Source: Wagnerdoeblera sp046292685 (GTDB taxonomy: Bacteria > Pseudomonadota > Alphaproteobacteria > Rhodobacterales > Rhodobacteraceae). From it: a DNA stretch of 64,000 nt. This document shows, piece after piece, positions 43,503-51,120 of this stretch. The translations under genes were made by a program, and so were the position numbers. The number at the start of each line of letters is the position of its first letter. Positions within the stretch are counted from its first letter, which is position 1. The stretch is from assembly GCF_046292685.1 (NCBI RefSeq), contig NZ_JBKBQM010000009.1, positions 9,018 to 73,017 of the forward strand. Direction: 5' to 3'. Below the pieces are notes generated by a model. It made no database searches. It saw nothing but the letters and a program-made list of their open reading frames with translations, and was not told where the DNA came from.

Positions 43503-44327
43503 ATGCGGCTGATGCTGCTGACGACGCTGGCGATGGCGGCCTTTGCCGGCAATTCGCTGCTGAACCGCTGGGCCGTGGGCGCAGGGCATGCCGATGCCTT
43601 CGGCTTTGCCGCGCTGCGGGTGGCCTCGGGGGCGCTGATGCTGTGGCTGCTGGTGCGGATGCGCGGGGCCAGCCCCGCGTGGCGGTCGAGCCGGCGGATG
43701 CAGGCGGTGGTGGGGCTGGCCGCCTATATGCTGGGGTTCTCGGCCGCCTATCTTGCGCTTGATGCCGGCACCGGGGCGCTGATCCTGTTTGCCACCGTGC
43801 AGGTCACCATGTTCACCGGCGCCGCCCTGGCGGCCGAACCGCTGCCGCCGCGGCGCTGGCTGGGCGCCGGGCTGGCGCTGACGGGCCTTGCAGTGCTGCT
43901 GTGGCCGGGGGCCGGCGCGGTGCCGGCCGCCCTGCCCGCGCTTGCGATGATGCTGGCCGGGGTGGGCTGGGGCGTCTATTCGCTGGGCGGGCAGCACGAG
44001 GCGGACCCGCTGGCCGCCACGGCCGCCAATTTCGCGCTGTGCCTGCCGGTGGTGCTGGTGCCGCTGATGCTCTGGCCGCCGCAGGTCGATGCCGTTGGGC
44101 TGGCGCTGGCCGTGGCCTCGGGGGCGGTCACCTCGGGCCTGGGCTATGCGCTGTGGTTCGCCGTATTGCCGGCGCTGGGGGCGGGGCGGGCCGCAGTGGC
44201 ACAACTGGGGGTGCCGGTGCTGGCCATGCTGGGCGGCGCCGCCATTCTGGCCGAGCCGCCCAGCATGGCCGCGATTCTGGCCGCAGCCGTGGTGCTGGGC
44301 GGGGTGGCGCTGGGGCTGCGGCGCTGA
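43503..44327 (+). CDS. EamA/DMT-family transporter
   Basis: A 274-residue ten-helix EamA transporter ('LMLLTTLAMAAFAGNSLLNR', 'LAAYMLGFSAAYLALDAGTG', 'AQLGVPVLAMLGGAAILAEP'). The ATG directly follows the stop of the DadA-like gene with no gap, so it is part of the same unit. This arrangement suggests import or export of the oxidase substrate or product, though that is inference. It is convergent with the small membrane-protein gene at 44339. Confidence 0.9.
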   Translation: MRLMLLTTLAMAAFAGNSLLNRWAVGAGHADAFGFAALRVASGALMLWLLVRMRGASPAWRSSRRMQAVVGLAAYMLGFSAAYLALDAGTGALILFATVQVTMFTGAALAAEPLPPRRWLGAGLALTGLAVLLWPGAGAVPAALPALAMMLAGVGWGVYSLGGQHEADPLAATAANFALCLPVVLVPLMLWPPQVDAVGLALAVASGAVTSGLGYALWFAVLPALGAGRAAVAQLGVPVLAMLGGAAILAEPPSMAAILAAAVVLGGVALGLRR

Positions 44328-44338
44328 CGCGCGGTGCT

Positions 44339-44518
44339 TCAGCCTGCGAGGCGCCGCGCGATGATCCATGCCACCGGCAGCGCCAGCACGAACCCGGATG
44401 CTGCCGCCAGCAAAATGGCCTTCAGAGTGACAAACCCTGCGGTCAGCGCCACCACCACACCGCTGCCCATCAACGCGGTGGACACCAGCGAAAACATCAG
44501 CCCGAACAAGCGCGGCAT
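44339..44518 (-). CDS. Small membrane protein (family often labelled 'CTP synthetase' in error)
   Basis: A 59-residue protein, 'MPRLFGLMFSLVSTALMGSG' and onward, with two hydrophobic helices and a C-terminal 'WIIARRLAG'. Proteins of this type are widespread in Rhodobacterales and are, from memory, often mislabelled as CTP synthetase; there is no similarity to that enzyme. The start at 44518 is chosen over an upstream ATG because a G-rich site precedes it and the length is then typical. The role is unknown. Confidence 0.75.
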   Translation of the reverse strand: MPRLFGLMFSLVSTALMGSGVVVALTAGFVTLKAILLAAASGFVLALPVAWIIARRLAG

Positions 44519-44602
44519 CTCAACCCCCCGAATGGAACCGGCCGCGACTGTAGAACCCGCGCGCACAGCCGCCATGATCGGGATCAAGTCGGCGGCGCGA
44601 CG

Positions 44603-45094
44603 TCAGGCACCAAGCCGGCGCAGCGCATCCTTCAGCCGGGCGGTCTTGGGCCCCGCGGCATCCCAGGCCAACTGCCCTTGCCAGAAGGCGAACAGGATCG
44701 CGGCGGCCTCTCGGCCTTTCGGCCCGTCGCCCAACCGCGCGGCAAGCCCCGACTCGATGCTGCGGCGCCATTCGGCCGCGCGGGCCGGGTCGGCCGCGAC
44801 CGGCGCGGGGCCCTGCGCCGACAGCGCCTTGAGCAACCCGATCGCCCCCTTCGCCGTCATCGGCGCCTCGGCCAGGGCGGCGGCGGTTGCGGCCTCGATC
44901 TCGTCCCAGGCGCCCTTGCGGGCGTCAGCGATCATGCCCGCCACGCTGCCGTGCCGTTCGGCCAGCGAGCTTGCCGCCAACCCGGCCCGCGCAGCGACGG
45001 CCGAAAAGGTCACCGCCTTTTCGCCGCCTGTGCGGATCAGCGCCAGGACGGCCTGATGCACCACGGTATCGGGAACGCTGCGAGGTCTGGCCAT
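44603..45094 (-). CDS. TetR-like transcriptional regulator (short form)
   Basis: A 163-residue protein. The N-terminal 60 residues look like a TetR helix-turn-helix ('VVHQAVLALIRTGGEKAVTF', then 'SAVAARAGLAASSLAERHGS'), but the usual aromatic 'YYHF' after the recognition helix is replaced by 'SLAERHGSVAGM'. The C-terminal domain is shorter than normal (about 100 residues). The start ATG at 45094 ('MARPRSVPDT') is better placed than one six codons upstream. It may regulate itself or the small membrane-protein gene downstream. Confidence 0.75.
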   Translation of the reverse strand: MARPRSVPDTVVHQAVLALIRTGGEKAVTFSAVAARAGLAASSLAERHGSVAGMIADARKGAWDEIEAATAAALAEAPMTAKGAIGLLKALSAQGPAPVAADPARAAEWRRSIESGLAARLGDGPKGREAAAILFAFWQGQLAWDAAGPKTARLKDALRRLGA

Positions 45095-45134
45095 GCGCGC
45101 AGCATAGCGCAAGCCGCACGCCGCGAAAGGGGGA

Positions 45135-45755
45135 TCAGCGCCGCGGCGGCCGCGCCTTGTAGACCGGCAGCCGCCAGCCGAAGGCCAGCGACCCGGCGCG
45201 CAAGGCCAGCGTCACCCCTGCGCAGATCAGCAGCGCCACCGGCTCGGGCTGGCCGGCCTGCAAGGCCAGCAGCGCCGCCCCGGCGCCGGCCAGCGCGCAG
45301 GTGACGTAAAGCTCGCCTTGCTTGAGCACCAGCGGCACCTCGTTGCACACCACGTCGCGCATCAGCCCGCCCATGCAGCCGGTGACGATGCCGGTGACCA
45401 GCACGATCGGCCAGGGCTGGCCCAGCCCCAGCGCCACGCCGGTGCCCGCCGGCACCGCAACCGCCAGCGCGCAGGCATCGAGCCAGGCCAGCGTGCGGAT
45501 GCGGCTTTCCAGCAGATGCGCGGTCAGGAACACCAGCACCGCGGCGCTGGACGCGACGCCCAGATACAGCGGTTCGGCCACCCAGATCACCTTGCGGTCC
45601 AGCAGCAGGTCGCGCAGCGTGCCGCCGCCCACCGCCGTCAGGCAGGCGACGAAGACAAAACCCACGATATCCAGCTGCGCCCGGCTGGCGGCCAGCGCCC
45701 CGGTCAGCGCAAAGACAAAGACCGAGGCCAGATCCAGCGCCTGAACCAGCGTCAT
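45135..45755 (-). CDS. TRIC-type (UPF0126/YicG) trimeric intracellular cation channel protein
   Basis: A 206-residue membrane protein with seven hydrophobic segments in two homologous halves. 'DLASVFVFALTGALAASRAQ', 'FVFVACLTAVGGGTLRDLLL' and 'VTGIVTGCMGGLMRDVVCNE' contain the paired glycine-rich G-G-x-x-R-D motifs of UPF0126 proteins, whose crystal structures show trimeric K+ permeable channels. The ATG at 45755 overlaps the stop of rnhA by 4 bases (ATGA). The C-terminus is basic ('YKARPPRR'). Confidence 0.9.
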   Translation of the reverse strand: MTLVQALDLASVFVFALTGALAASRAQLDIVGFVFVACLTAVGGGTLRDLLLDRKVIWVAEPLYLGVASSAAVLVFLTAHLLESRIRTLAWLDACALAVAVPAGTGVALGLGQPWPIVLVTGIVTGCMGGLMRDVVCNEVPLVLKQGELYVTCALAGAGAALLALQAGQPEPVALLICAGVTLALRAGSLAFGWRLPVYKARPPRR

Positions 45756-46216
45756 TGCGGCTTTCCGCGCTTGTGCGGCGCCATGCCGGCCCGGGCCAAA
45801 GCGTCGGCGCGTTCGTTTTCGGCATGCCCGGCATGGCCCTTGATCCAGCGCCAGGTCACCTGATGGCGCGCCTGCGCGGCATCCAGGCGTTGCCACAGGT
45901 CCATGTTCTTGACCGGCTTGTTGTCGGCGGTGCGCCAGCCGTTGCGCTTCCAGCCGTGGATCCAGCCGGTGACGCCGTTCTTCACATAGGCGCTGTCGGT
46001 CACCAGCGTGATCGCCGAAGGCCGGCCCAGGCTTTCCAGCGCCGAAATGGCCGCCATCAGTTCCATGCGGTTGTTGGTGGTTTCGGGCTCGCCACCGCTC
46101 AGCTCGCGTTCCTTCAGCGTCGCCTCGCCCTCGCGCGCCACCAGCAGCACGCCCCAGCCCCCGGGGCCCGGGTTGCCGGAACAGGCACCGTCGGTATAGG
46201 CGAAAAGCTCGGGCAT
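45752..46216 (-). CDS. rnhA: Ribonuclease HI
   Basis: A 154-residue RNase H that cuts the RNA strand of RNA-DNA hybrids (R-loops, primers). The catalytic carboxylates are all present: Asp in 'YTDGACSGNPGPGGWG', Glu in 'TTNNRMELMAAISAL', Asp in 'TLVTDSAYVKNG' and Asp in 'NERADALARAGM'. The basic hybrid-binding handle ('GWKRNGWRTADNKPVKNMDL') is present. The length equals that of E. coli (155). The ATG at 46216 has AAGGAGG upstream. Co-translated with the TRIC-type channel gene. Confidence 0.97.
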   Translation of the reverse strand: MPELFAYTDGACSGNPGPGGWGVLLVAREGEATLKERELSGGEPETTNNRMELMAAISALESLGRPSAITLVTDSAYVKNGVTGWIHGWKRNGWRTADNKPVKNMDLWQRLDAAQARHQVTWRWIKGHAGHAENERADALARAGMAPHKRGKPQ

Positions 46217-46305
46217 CGGGCCTCCTTGCGGTTCGATGTGCCCATACGCGGGATTGCCGGCAAGGGCCAGAGGCCAAGCCTTTCCCCCGGCGGGCCGCTG
46301 CGCGA

Positions 46306-47688
46306 TCAGACCCGGAATCGCAGCCGAAGCGGCTGGCCGTTGCGGATCAGGTCGATGGCCCAGCTTCGGGTCTGGGCACGGGCGGCGCGCTCGACATCGG
46401 CGGGGGTGGCGACGCGTTCGCCATTGATGGCCAGCACCACATCGCCGGGGCTCAGCCCGGCCTGCGCGGCCCAGGCCTGCACGCCGGTCACGATCACGCC
46501 TTCGGCCTGCATCGGCAAACCCCATTCCGCGATCACCGCCGGGTTGATCCGCGCCACCTCCAGCCCTTCCAGCGCGCTGCCGGGGCCGATCCGGCGCGGG
46601 TCGCGCGCCGGGGTATCGGGCGGGGCGATGAGGGTGATGCGGGCCTGCCGTTCCTTGCCCTTGCGCAGGTAGCCAAGCTCGACCTGCGCGCCGACGCCGC
46701 GGGCCGACATGCGAAAGATCATCTCTTGCGGCGAGTTCACCGGCGCCCCGTCCAGCGCCACGACCACATCGCCCGGCTGCAACCCGGCCTTCGCCAGCGG
46801 GCTTTCGGGGTGCAGGTCCGACAGGATCACCCCTTCGGGGCGCGGCAGGCCCAGGCTTTCGGCCAGGGCGCCATCGACCGCCTGCCCGTTCACGCCGGCC
46901 CAGGGCCGCTGAAACCGCGTGGCCCCCGCTTCGGCCTGCGCCACCACCGCGCGCACAAGGTTCGACGGAATCGCAAAGCCCACCCCGTTCGACCCGCCCG
47001 ACTGCGTCAGGATCGCGGTGTTGATCCCGACCAGCCGCCCTTGCGCATCGACCAGCGCACCGCCCGAGTTGCCGGGGTTGATCGCCGCATCGGTCTGCAG
47101 GAAATAGCCGCGCCCGTCGCCCACCGAAATCGACGACCGCGCCAGCGCCGAAACGATGCCCATGCTGACCGTCTGCCCGATGCCGAACGGGTTGCCGATG
47201 GCCAGCACCAGCTCGCCGACCTCGACCCCGTCGCTGTCGCGGAAAGGCAGCACCGGCAGGTCGGTCGCCTCCTTCAGGCGCAGCACGGCCAGATCGTTGT
47301 CGCGGTCGGCCAGCACGACCTCGGCCGCGAACTCGCGGCGATCCTGCAACACGACGGTGATGTCGGTGGCGGCATCGACCACATGGTAATTGGAAACCAC
47401 CAGCCCGCCGGCGCCGACGATCACCCCCGACCCCAGCGAATTCTGCACCTCGGGGCGCGCGGCGCCGAAATCGCGGAACAGCCGGTCGAAGAACGGATCG
47501 CCGCTGAACGGGCTGACCCGGGTTTCCACCACACGGGTCGCATAGATGTTCACCACGGCCGGCGCCGCCTGTTTCACCACCGGGGCAAAGGACAGGGTGA
47601 TCTCGGCCTGGCTTGCCGGGACACGCGTTTCGGCCCCCAGCGGGGCGGCAACGATCAGCAGGGCGGACAGGATCAAGGGCAGGCGCAT
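46306..47688 (-). CDS. Periplasmic serine protease of the DegP/DegQ (HtrA) family
   Basis: A 460-residue HtrA protease. A signal peptide ('MRLPLILSALLIVAAPLGAE') sends it to the periplasm. The trypsin-like domain has the triad His102 ('VSNYHVVD'), Asp132 ('DRDNDLAVL') and Ser208 ('AAINPGNSGGALVD'). Two PDZ domains follow ('HPESPLAKAGLQPGDVVVAL' and 'WAAQAGLSPGDVVLAINGER'). It degrades or refolds misfolded envelope proteins; whether it is DegP, DegQ or DegS-like cannot be settled, but two PDZ domains exclude DegS. The ATG at 47688 has GGAGG 6 bases upstream; an earlier in-frame start would disrupt the signal peptide. Confidence 0.95.
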   Translation of the reverse strand: MRLPLILSALLIVAAPLGAETRVPASQAEITLSFAPVVKQAAPAVVNIYATRVVETRVSPFSGDPFFDRLFRDFGAARPEVQNSLGSGVIVGAGGLVVSNYHVVDAATDITVVLQDRREFAAEVVLADRDNDLAVLRLKEATDLPVLPFRDSDGVEVGELVLAIGNPFGIGQTVSMGIVSALARSSISVGDGRGYFLQTDAAINPGNSGGALVDAQGRLVGINTAILTQSGGSNGVGFAIPSNLVRAVVAQAEAGATRFQRPWAGVNGQAVDGALAESLGLPRPEGVILSDLHPESPLAKAGLQPGDVVVALDGAPVNSPQEMIFRMSARGVGAQVELGYLRKGKERQARITLIAPPDTPARDPRRIGPGSALEGLEVARINPAVIAEWGLPMQAEGVIVTGVQAWAAQAGLSPGDVVLAINGERVATPADVERAARAQTRSWAIDLIRNGQPLRLRFRV

Positions 47689-47749
47689 GACATCCTCCGG
47701 GCTGGTGCGCTGACGATATGGGCGCCGGCGCCGAAAGTCGCAAGACAGC

Positions 47750-47776
47750 AAAAGGCCCGCCGGCGTGCGGCGGGCC
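47750..47776 (-). terminator. Intrinsic terminator of the ribosomal protein cluster
   Basis: A perfect 9-bp stem, GGCCCGCCG with CGGCGGGCC (47754-47762, 47768-47776), is followed on the minus strand by TTTTGCTG. It starts 24 bases after the rplQ stop and ends the alpha operon. Confidence 0.85.
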
Positions 47777-47799
47777 CCCGGTCTGCCAAGCGGCAGAAA

Positions 47800-48219
47800 T
47801 CAGTCCTCGGCGGCCTCGGCGGCTTCGCTGCGGGCACGGTCGGCAGCGCCCTTGGCGCTGGTGTCACGGTCCACGAACTCGATGATCGCCATCGGCGCCA
47901 TGTCGCCATAGCGGAAGCCGGCCTTCAGCACGCGGACATAGCCGCCCTGACGGTTCTTGTAGCGCGGGCCCAGGATTTCGAACAGGCGGGCAACGTGGCG
48001 CTCTTCCTTCAGCTGCGCGGCAGCCTGACGGCGGGCGTGCAGGTCGCCGCGCTTGGCCAGCGTGACCAGCTTTTCGATGATCGGGCGCAGTTCCTTGGCC
48101 TTGGGCAAGGTGGTCTTGATCTGCTCGTGCTCGATCAGCGAGCCCGACATATTGGCGAACAGCGCCTTGCGGTGTTCGTGGGTGCGGTTCAGGCGGCGGT
48201 AGCCGCGGGCGTGACGCAT
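47800..48219 (-). CDS. rplQ: 50S ribosomal protein L17
   Basis: A 139-residue L17 of the large subunit ('MRHARGYRRLNRTHEHRKAL', 'LIEHEQIKTTLPKAKELRP', 'RQGGYVRVLKAGFRYGD'), slightly longer than E. coli L17 (127) due to an Ala/Glu-rich acidic tail. It is the last gene of the alpha operon, 136 bases after rpoA, and is followed by the intrinsic terminator at 47750-47776. The ATG has GGAG in the preceding bases. Confidence 0.97.
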   Translation of the reverse strand: MRHARGYRRLNRTHEHRKALFANMSGSLIEHEQIKTTLPKAKELRPIIEKLVTLAKRGDLHARRQAAAQLKEERHVARLFEILGPRYKNRQGGYVRVLKAGFRYGDMAPMAIIEFVDRDTSAKGAADRARSEAAEAAED

Positions 48220-48309
48220 GATGGTCTCCTTACGTCTTTTGCTTTGTGTTGGGCCCCGTGCGTAGCGAGGCCCGTCGTTGGGGCAGGATTGCCCATATGT
48301 TCCCCGGCG

Positions 48310-48351
48310 GTCCGGGCATTGCCGGACGCGCCCCGGGCCGGGCCCGGGGCG
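48310..48351 (-). other. Two adjacent hairpins between rpoA and rplQ
   Basis: GTCCGG/CCGGAC (48310-48315 with 48322-48327) and a 10-bp perfect stem, CGCCCCGGGC/GCCCGGGGCG (48329-48338 with 48342-48351), lie just after the rpoA stop. Without T-tracts they may stabilise or process the message and not end it. Confidence 0.5.
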
Positions 48352-48355
48352 GATG

Positions 48356-49372
48356 TCAGAACTGGTCCTCGAAGCGCTTGGCCAGATCCTCGATGTTTTC
48401 CGGCGGCCAATCCTCGACCTCCATGCCCAGGTGCAGGCCCATGCCGGCCAGCACTTCCTTGATCTCGTTCAAGGACTTGCGGCCGAAGTTCGGGGTGCGC
48501 AGCATCTCGGCTTCGGTCTTCTGGATCAGGTCGCCGATATAGACGATGTTGTCGTTCTTCAGGCAGTTCGCCGAACGGACCGACAGTTCCAGCTCGTCCA
48601 CCTTCTTGAGCAGCAGCGGGTTGAACTCCAGCCCGGTGTCCAGCTCGCCGGCCTTGGCCGATTCCGGTTCGTCGAAGTTGACGAAGATCGACAGCTGGTC
48701 CTGCAGGATGCGCGCGGCATAGGCCACGGCGTCTTCCGGGGTCAGCGACCCGTCGGTTTCCACCTTCAGCGTCAGCTTGTCATAGTCCAGCACCTGGCCT
48801 TCGCGGGTCGGCTGCACTTCGTAGCTGACCTTCTTGACCGGCGAATAGATCGCGTCGATCGGGATCAGGCCGATGGGCGCATCCTCGGGCCGGTTCTTGT
48901 CGGCCGAGACATAACCCTTGCCGGTGTTCACGGTCAGCTCCATGAACACGTCGGCGCCTTCGTCCAGGTGGCAGATCACGTGCTCCTTGTTCAGGATGGT
49001 GATGCCGTTCGATTCCGAAATGTCGCCCGCGGTGACGACGCCCGGCCCCTTGGCCGAAATCGACAGGCGCTTGGGCCCCTCGACCTCCATGCGGATGGCG
49101 ACGCCCTTGAGGTTCAGGACGATGTCGGTCACGTCTTCGCGCACACCGGCCACCGAGGAAAACTCGTGCAGCACGTTGTCGATCTGCACGCTGGTGATCG
49201 CGGCGCCCTGCAAGGACGACATCAGCACACGCCGCAGCGCGTTGCCAAGCGTCAGACCGAAACCGCGTTCCAGCGGTTCGGCAACCAGGGTGGCCATCCG
49301 GCTGGGATCGGCGCCCGGCTTGACCTCAAGCTGTTGCGGCTTGATGAGTTCTTGCCAGTTCTTGTGGATCAT
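48356..49372 (-). CDS. rpoA: RNA polymerase alpha subunit
   Basis: A 338-residue alpha subunit, the assembly platform for beta and beta' and contact for UP elements and activators. The N-terminal dimer domain holds 'GFGLTLGNALRRVLMSSLQG', and the C-terminal domain has 'LELSVRSANCLKNDNIVYIG' and 'NFGRKSLNEIKEVLAGMGL', the DNA- and activator-binding helices. The ATG at 49372 ('MIHKNWQELIKPQQ') has GGAGG at good spacing and matches family starts; an ATG five codons upstream is less likely. Confidence 0.98.
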   Translation of the reverse strand: MIHKNWQELIKPQQLEVKPGADPSRMATLVAEPLERGFGLTLGNALRRVLMSSLQGAAITSVQIDNVLHEFSSVAGVREDVTDIVLNLKGVAIRMEVEGPKRLSISAKGPGVVTAGDISESNGITILNKEHVICHLDEGADVFMELTVNTGKGYVSADKNRPEDAPIGLIPIDAIYSPVKKVSYEVQPTREGQVLDYDKLTLKVETDGSLTPEDAVAYAARILQDQLSIFVNFDEPESAKAGELDTGLEFNPLLLKKVDELELSVRSANCLKNDNIVYIGDLIQKTEAEMLRTPNFGRKSLNEIKEVLAGMGLHLGMEVEDWPPENIEDLAKRFEDQF

Positions 49373-49487
49373 GCGTGTCGCCTCCATACCTGCCTGTCGG
49401 CCATGTCCGTAACCGCAGACGCCCGAGGATCTTCAATGACGTATGGGCCGCGCCCGGAAGGCACGGCCCGCAAAGGTTTCGCCGGCG

Positions 49488-49889
49488 TCAGACGCGGCGC
49501 CGCTTGGGCGGCCGGCAGCCGTTGTGCGCGATCGGGGTGACGTCGCGGATCGAGGTGATGTTGAACCCCACCGCGGCCAGGGCGCGCAGCGCCGATTCGC
49601 GGCCCGAACCCGGGCCCTGCACTTCGACCTCGATGGTCTTCACACCATGTTCCTGCGCCTTGCGGCCGGCATCCTCGGCAGCCATCTGGGCCGCATAGGG
49701 GGTCGATTTGCGCGAACCCTTGAAGCCCATCGTGCCGGCCGACGACCACGAGATCGCGTTGCCCTGCACGTCCGAGATCAGGATCTTGGTGTTGTTGAAC
49801 GACGAATTCACATGAGCAACGCCCGAGGCGATGTTCTTGCGCTCTTTCTTCTTGCCGCCGCGGGCGGCCGATTTGGTGTCGCGTGCCAT
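49488..49889 (-). CDS. rpsK: 30S ribosomal protein S11
   Basis: A 133-residue S11 of the 30S platform ('GVAHVNSSFNNTKILISDVQ', 'AAEDAGRKAQEHGVKTIEV', 'VTPIAHNGCRPPKRRRV'). Slightly longer than E. coli S11 (129). It lies 15 bases after rpsM and 115 bases before rpoA, in the usual alpha-operon order except that rpsD is not between rpsK and rpoA, as is common in alphaproteobacteria. Confidence 0.98.
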   Translation of the reverse strand: MARDTKSAARGGKKKERKNIASGVAHVNSSFNNTKILISDVQGNAISWSSAGTMGFKGSRKSTPYAAQMAAEDAGRKAQEHGVKTIEVEVQGPGSGRESALRALAAVGFNITSIRDVTPIAHNGCRPPKRRRV

Positions 49890-49904
49890 CTGCGTCCGCT
49901 CCCC

Positions 49905-50273
49905 TTACTTCTTCTTGCCGGCGATGGCCTTTGCGGGGCCTTTGCGCGTGCGGGCGTTGGTGTGGGTGCGCTGGCCGCGGACCGGCAGGCCCTTGCGGTG
50001 ACGCAGGCCGCGGTAGCAGCCAAGGTCCATCAGACGCTTGATGTTGGTCGAGACTTCGCGGCGCAGGTCGCCTTCGACCGTGAAGTTCGCGTCGATATGT
50101 TCGCGGATCGCGAGCACTTCGGCATCCGACAGTTCGTTGACGCGGCGGGCGCGGTCGATGCCGACAGCCTCGCAGATCAGTTCGGCCACATGCGGGCCGA
50201 TGCCGTGGATGTACTGGAGCGCGATCGGAACGCGCTTTGCAGTGGGGATGTTGACGCCAGCAATACGTGCCAC
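49905..50273 (-). CDS. rpsM: 30S ribosomal protein S13
   Basis: A 122-residue S13 of the 30S head ('MARIAGVNIPTAKRVPIALQ', 'YRGLRHRKGLPVRGQRTHTN', basic C-terminus). Near the E. coli length (118). It is the first gene of the alpha unit and lies 187 bases after adk, a gap with a hairpin and a possible promoter. Confidence 0.98.
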   Translation of the reverse strand: MARIAGVNIPTAKRVPIALQYIHGIGPHVAELICEAVGIDRARRVNELSDAEVLAIREHIDANFTVEGDLRREVSTNIKRLMDLGCYRGLRHRKGLPVRGQRTHTNARTRKGPAKAIAGKKK

Positions 50274-50375
50274 GCGTATCTTCCTTTCGTTGCGGTTCCG
50301 TCGTGCCAGAACCTTTTTTCACAACGCGAGTCCCAGGGCCGGATGCCCGCGGGCCTTTGCATCGCCTCGGATGTT

Positions 50376-50395
50376 GCTTCGCCCCGGGGCGAAGC
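50376..50395. other. Perfect 20-base palindrome in the adk-rpsM gap
   Basis: GCTTCGCCCCGGGGCGAAGC is completely self-complementary. It lies downstream of the candidate alpha-operon promoter, in the rpsM leader, where it could form a regulatory hairpin. No T-tract follows. Confidence 0.45.
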
Positions 50396-50425
50396 CCTTT
50401 CGACGATTCCCTTGCGGGACGCCGT

Positions 50426-50454
50426 TCCCTATGGGGTTTTCACGGTCGCGTCAA
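50426..50454 (-). promoter_or_regulatory. Candidate promoter of the rpsM-rpsK-rpoA-rplQ unit
   Basis: On the minus strand TTGACG (50454-50449) is followed after 17 bases by TAGGGA (50431-50426). The -35 match is good, the -10 match weak. It begins right after the adk stop, a natural place for an alpha-operon promoter. Confidence 0.4.
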
Positions 50455-50460
50455 GGCGCG

Positions 50461-51111
50461 TCACGCCTTGTCAAGCACTTTCGCAATGGCCGCCGCCACC
50501 GCATCCATCTCGGCCAGGCCATCCACACCGTGCAGCTTGCCCTTGGCATGGTAGTAGCCGATCAGCGGGCTTGTCTTCTTGTAGTATTCCATCAGCCGGG
50601 TTTTCAGGCTGTCCTCGTTGTCGTCGGCGCGCCGCACCATCTTGTGCGAGCCGCAGACGTCGCAGACGCCGGGAACGGCCGTGGGCCGGGTCACGTCGTG
50701 ATAAACAGCCCCGCAATCGCCGCAGGTGTAGCGGCCGGTGATGCGCGCGACCAGCGCCGCATCATCGACCTGCATTTCGATCACGGCATCCAGGCTCTGG
50801 CCCACGCGCGCCATCAGGGCCTCCAGCGCATCGGCCTGCGCCAGCGTGCGCGGGAACCCGTCGAAGATGAACCCGCCGCCGGCGGCCCCGGTCAGGCGTT
50901 CCTCGATCAGGCCGATGACGATCTCGTCGGTCACCAACTCGCCCCGGTCCATCACCGCGGCCACCTTGCGGCCCATTTCGGTGCCGCTGGCCTTGGCCGC
51001 GCGCAGCATGTCGCCGGTGGAAAGCTGCACCATGCCGCGTTCGTCTTCCAGCCGCTTGGCCTGGGTTCCCTTACCAGCTCCTGGCGGCCCCAACAGGATG
51101 ATGTTCGGCAT
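50461..51111 (-). CDS. adk: Adenylate kinase (zinc-type lid)
   Basis: A 216-residue enzyme that interconverts ATP + AMP and 2 ADP. The P-loop GPPGAGKG is at residues 8-15. The LID domain has four cysteines ('YTCGDCGAVYHDVTRPTAVP', then 'GVCDVCGSH'), the zinc-binding form found in many alphaproteobacteria and Gram-positives, unlike E. coli Adk. It is 9 bases after secY in the standard spc-operon position. The ATG follows TCCTGGGGG-type leader bases; no closer alternative start is in frame. Confidence 0.98.
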   Translation of the reverse strand: MPNIILLGPPGAGKGTQAKRLEDERGMVQLSTGDMLRAAKASGTEMGRKVAAVMDRGELVTDEIVIGLIEERLTGAAGGGFIFDGFPRTLAQADALEALMARVGQSLDAVIEMQVDDAALVARITGRYTCGDCGAVYHDVTRPTAVPGVCDVCGSHKMVRRADDNEDSLKTRLMEYYKKTSPLIGYYHAKGKLHGVDGLAEMDAVAAAIAKVLDKA

Positions 51112-51120
51112 CGTCGGTCC

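Noticed and set aside
44339..44518. CTP synthetase, a label sometimes given to this small protein
   Set aside because: The product has 59 residues with two hydrophobic helices and no synthetase or glutaminase motif; CTP synthetase is over 500 residues.
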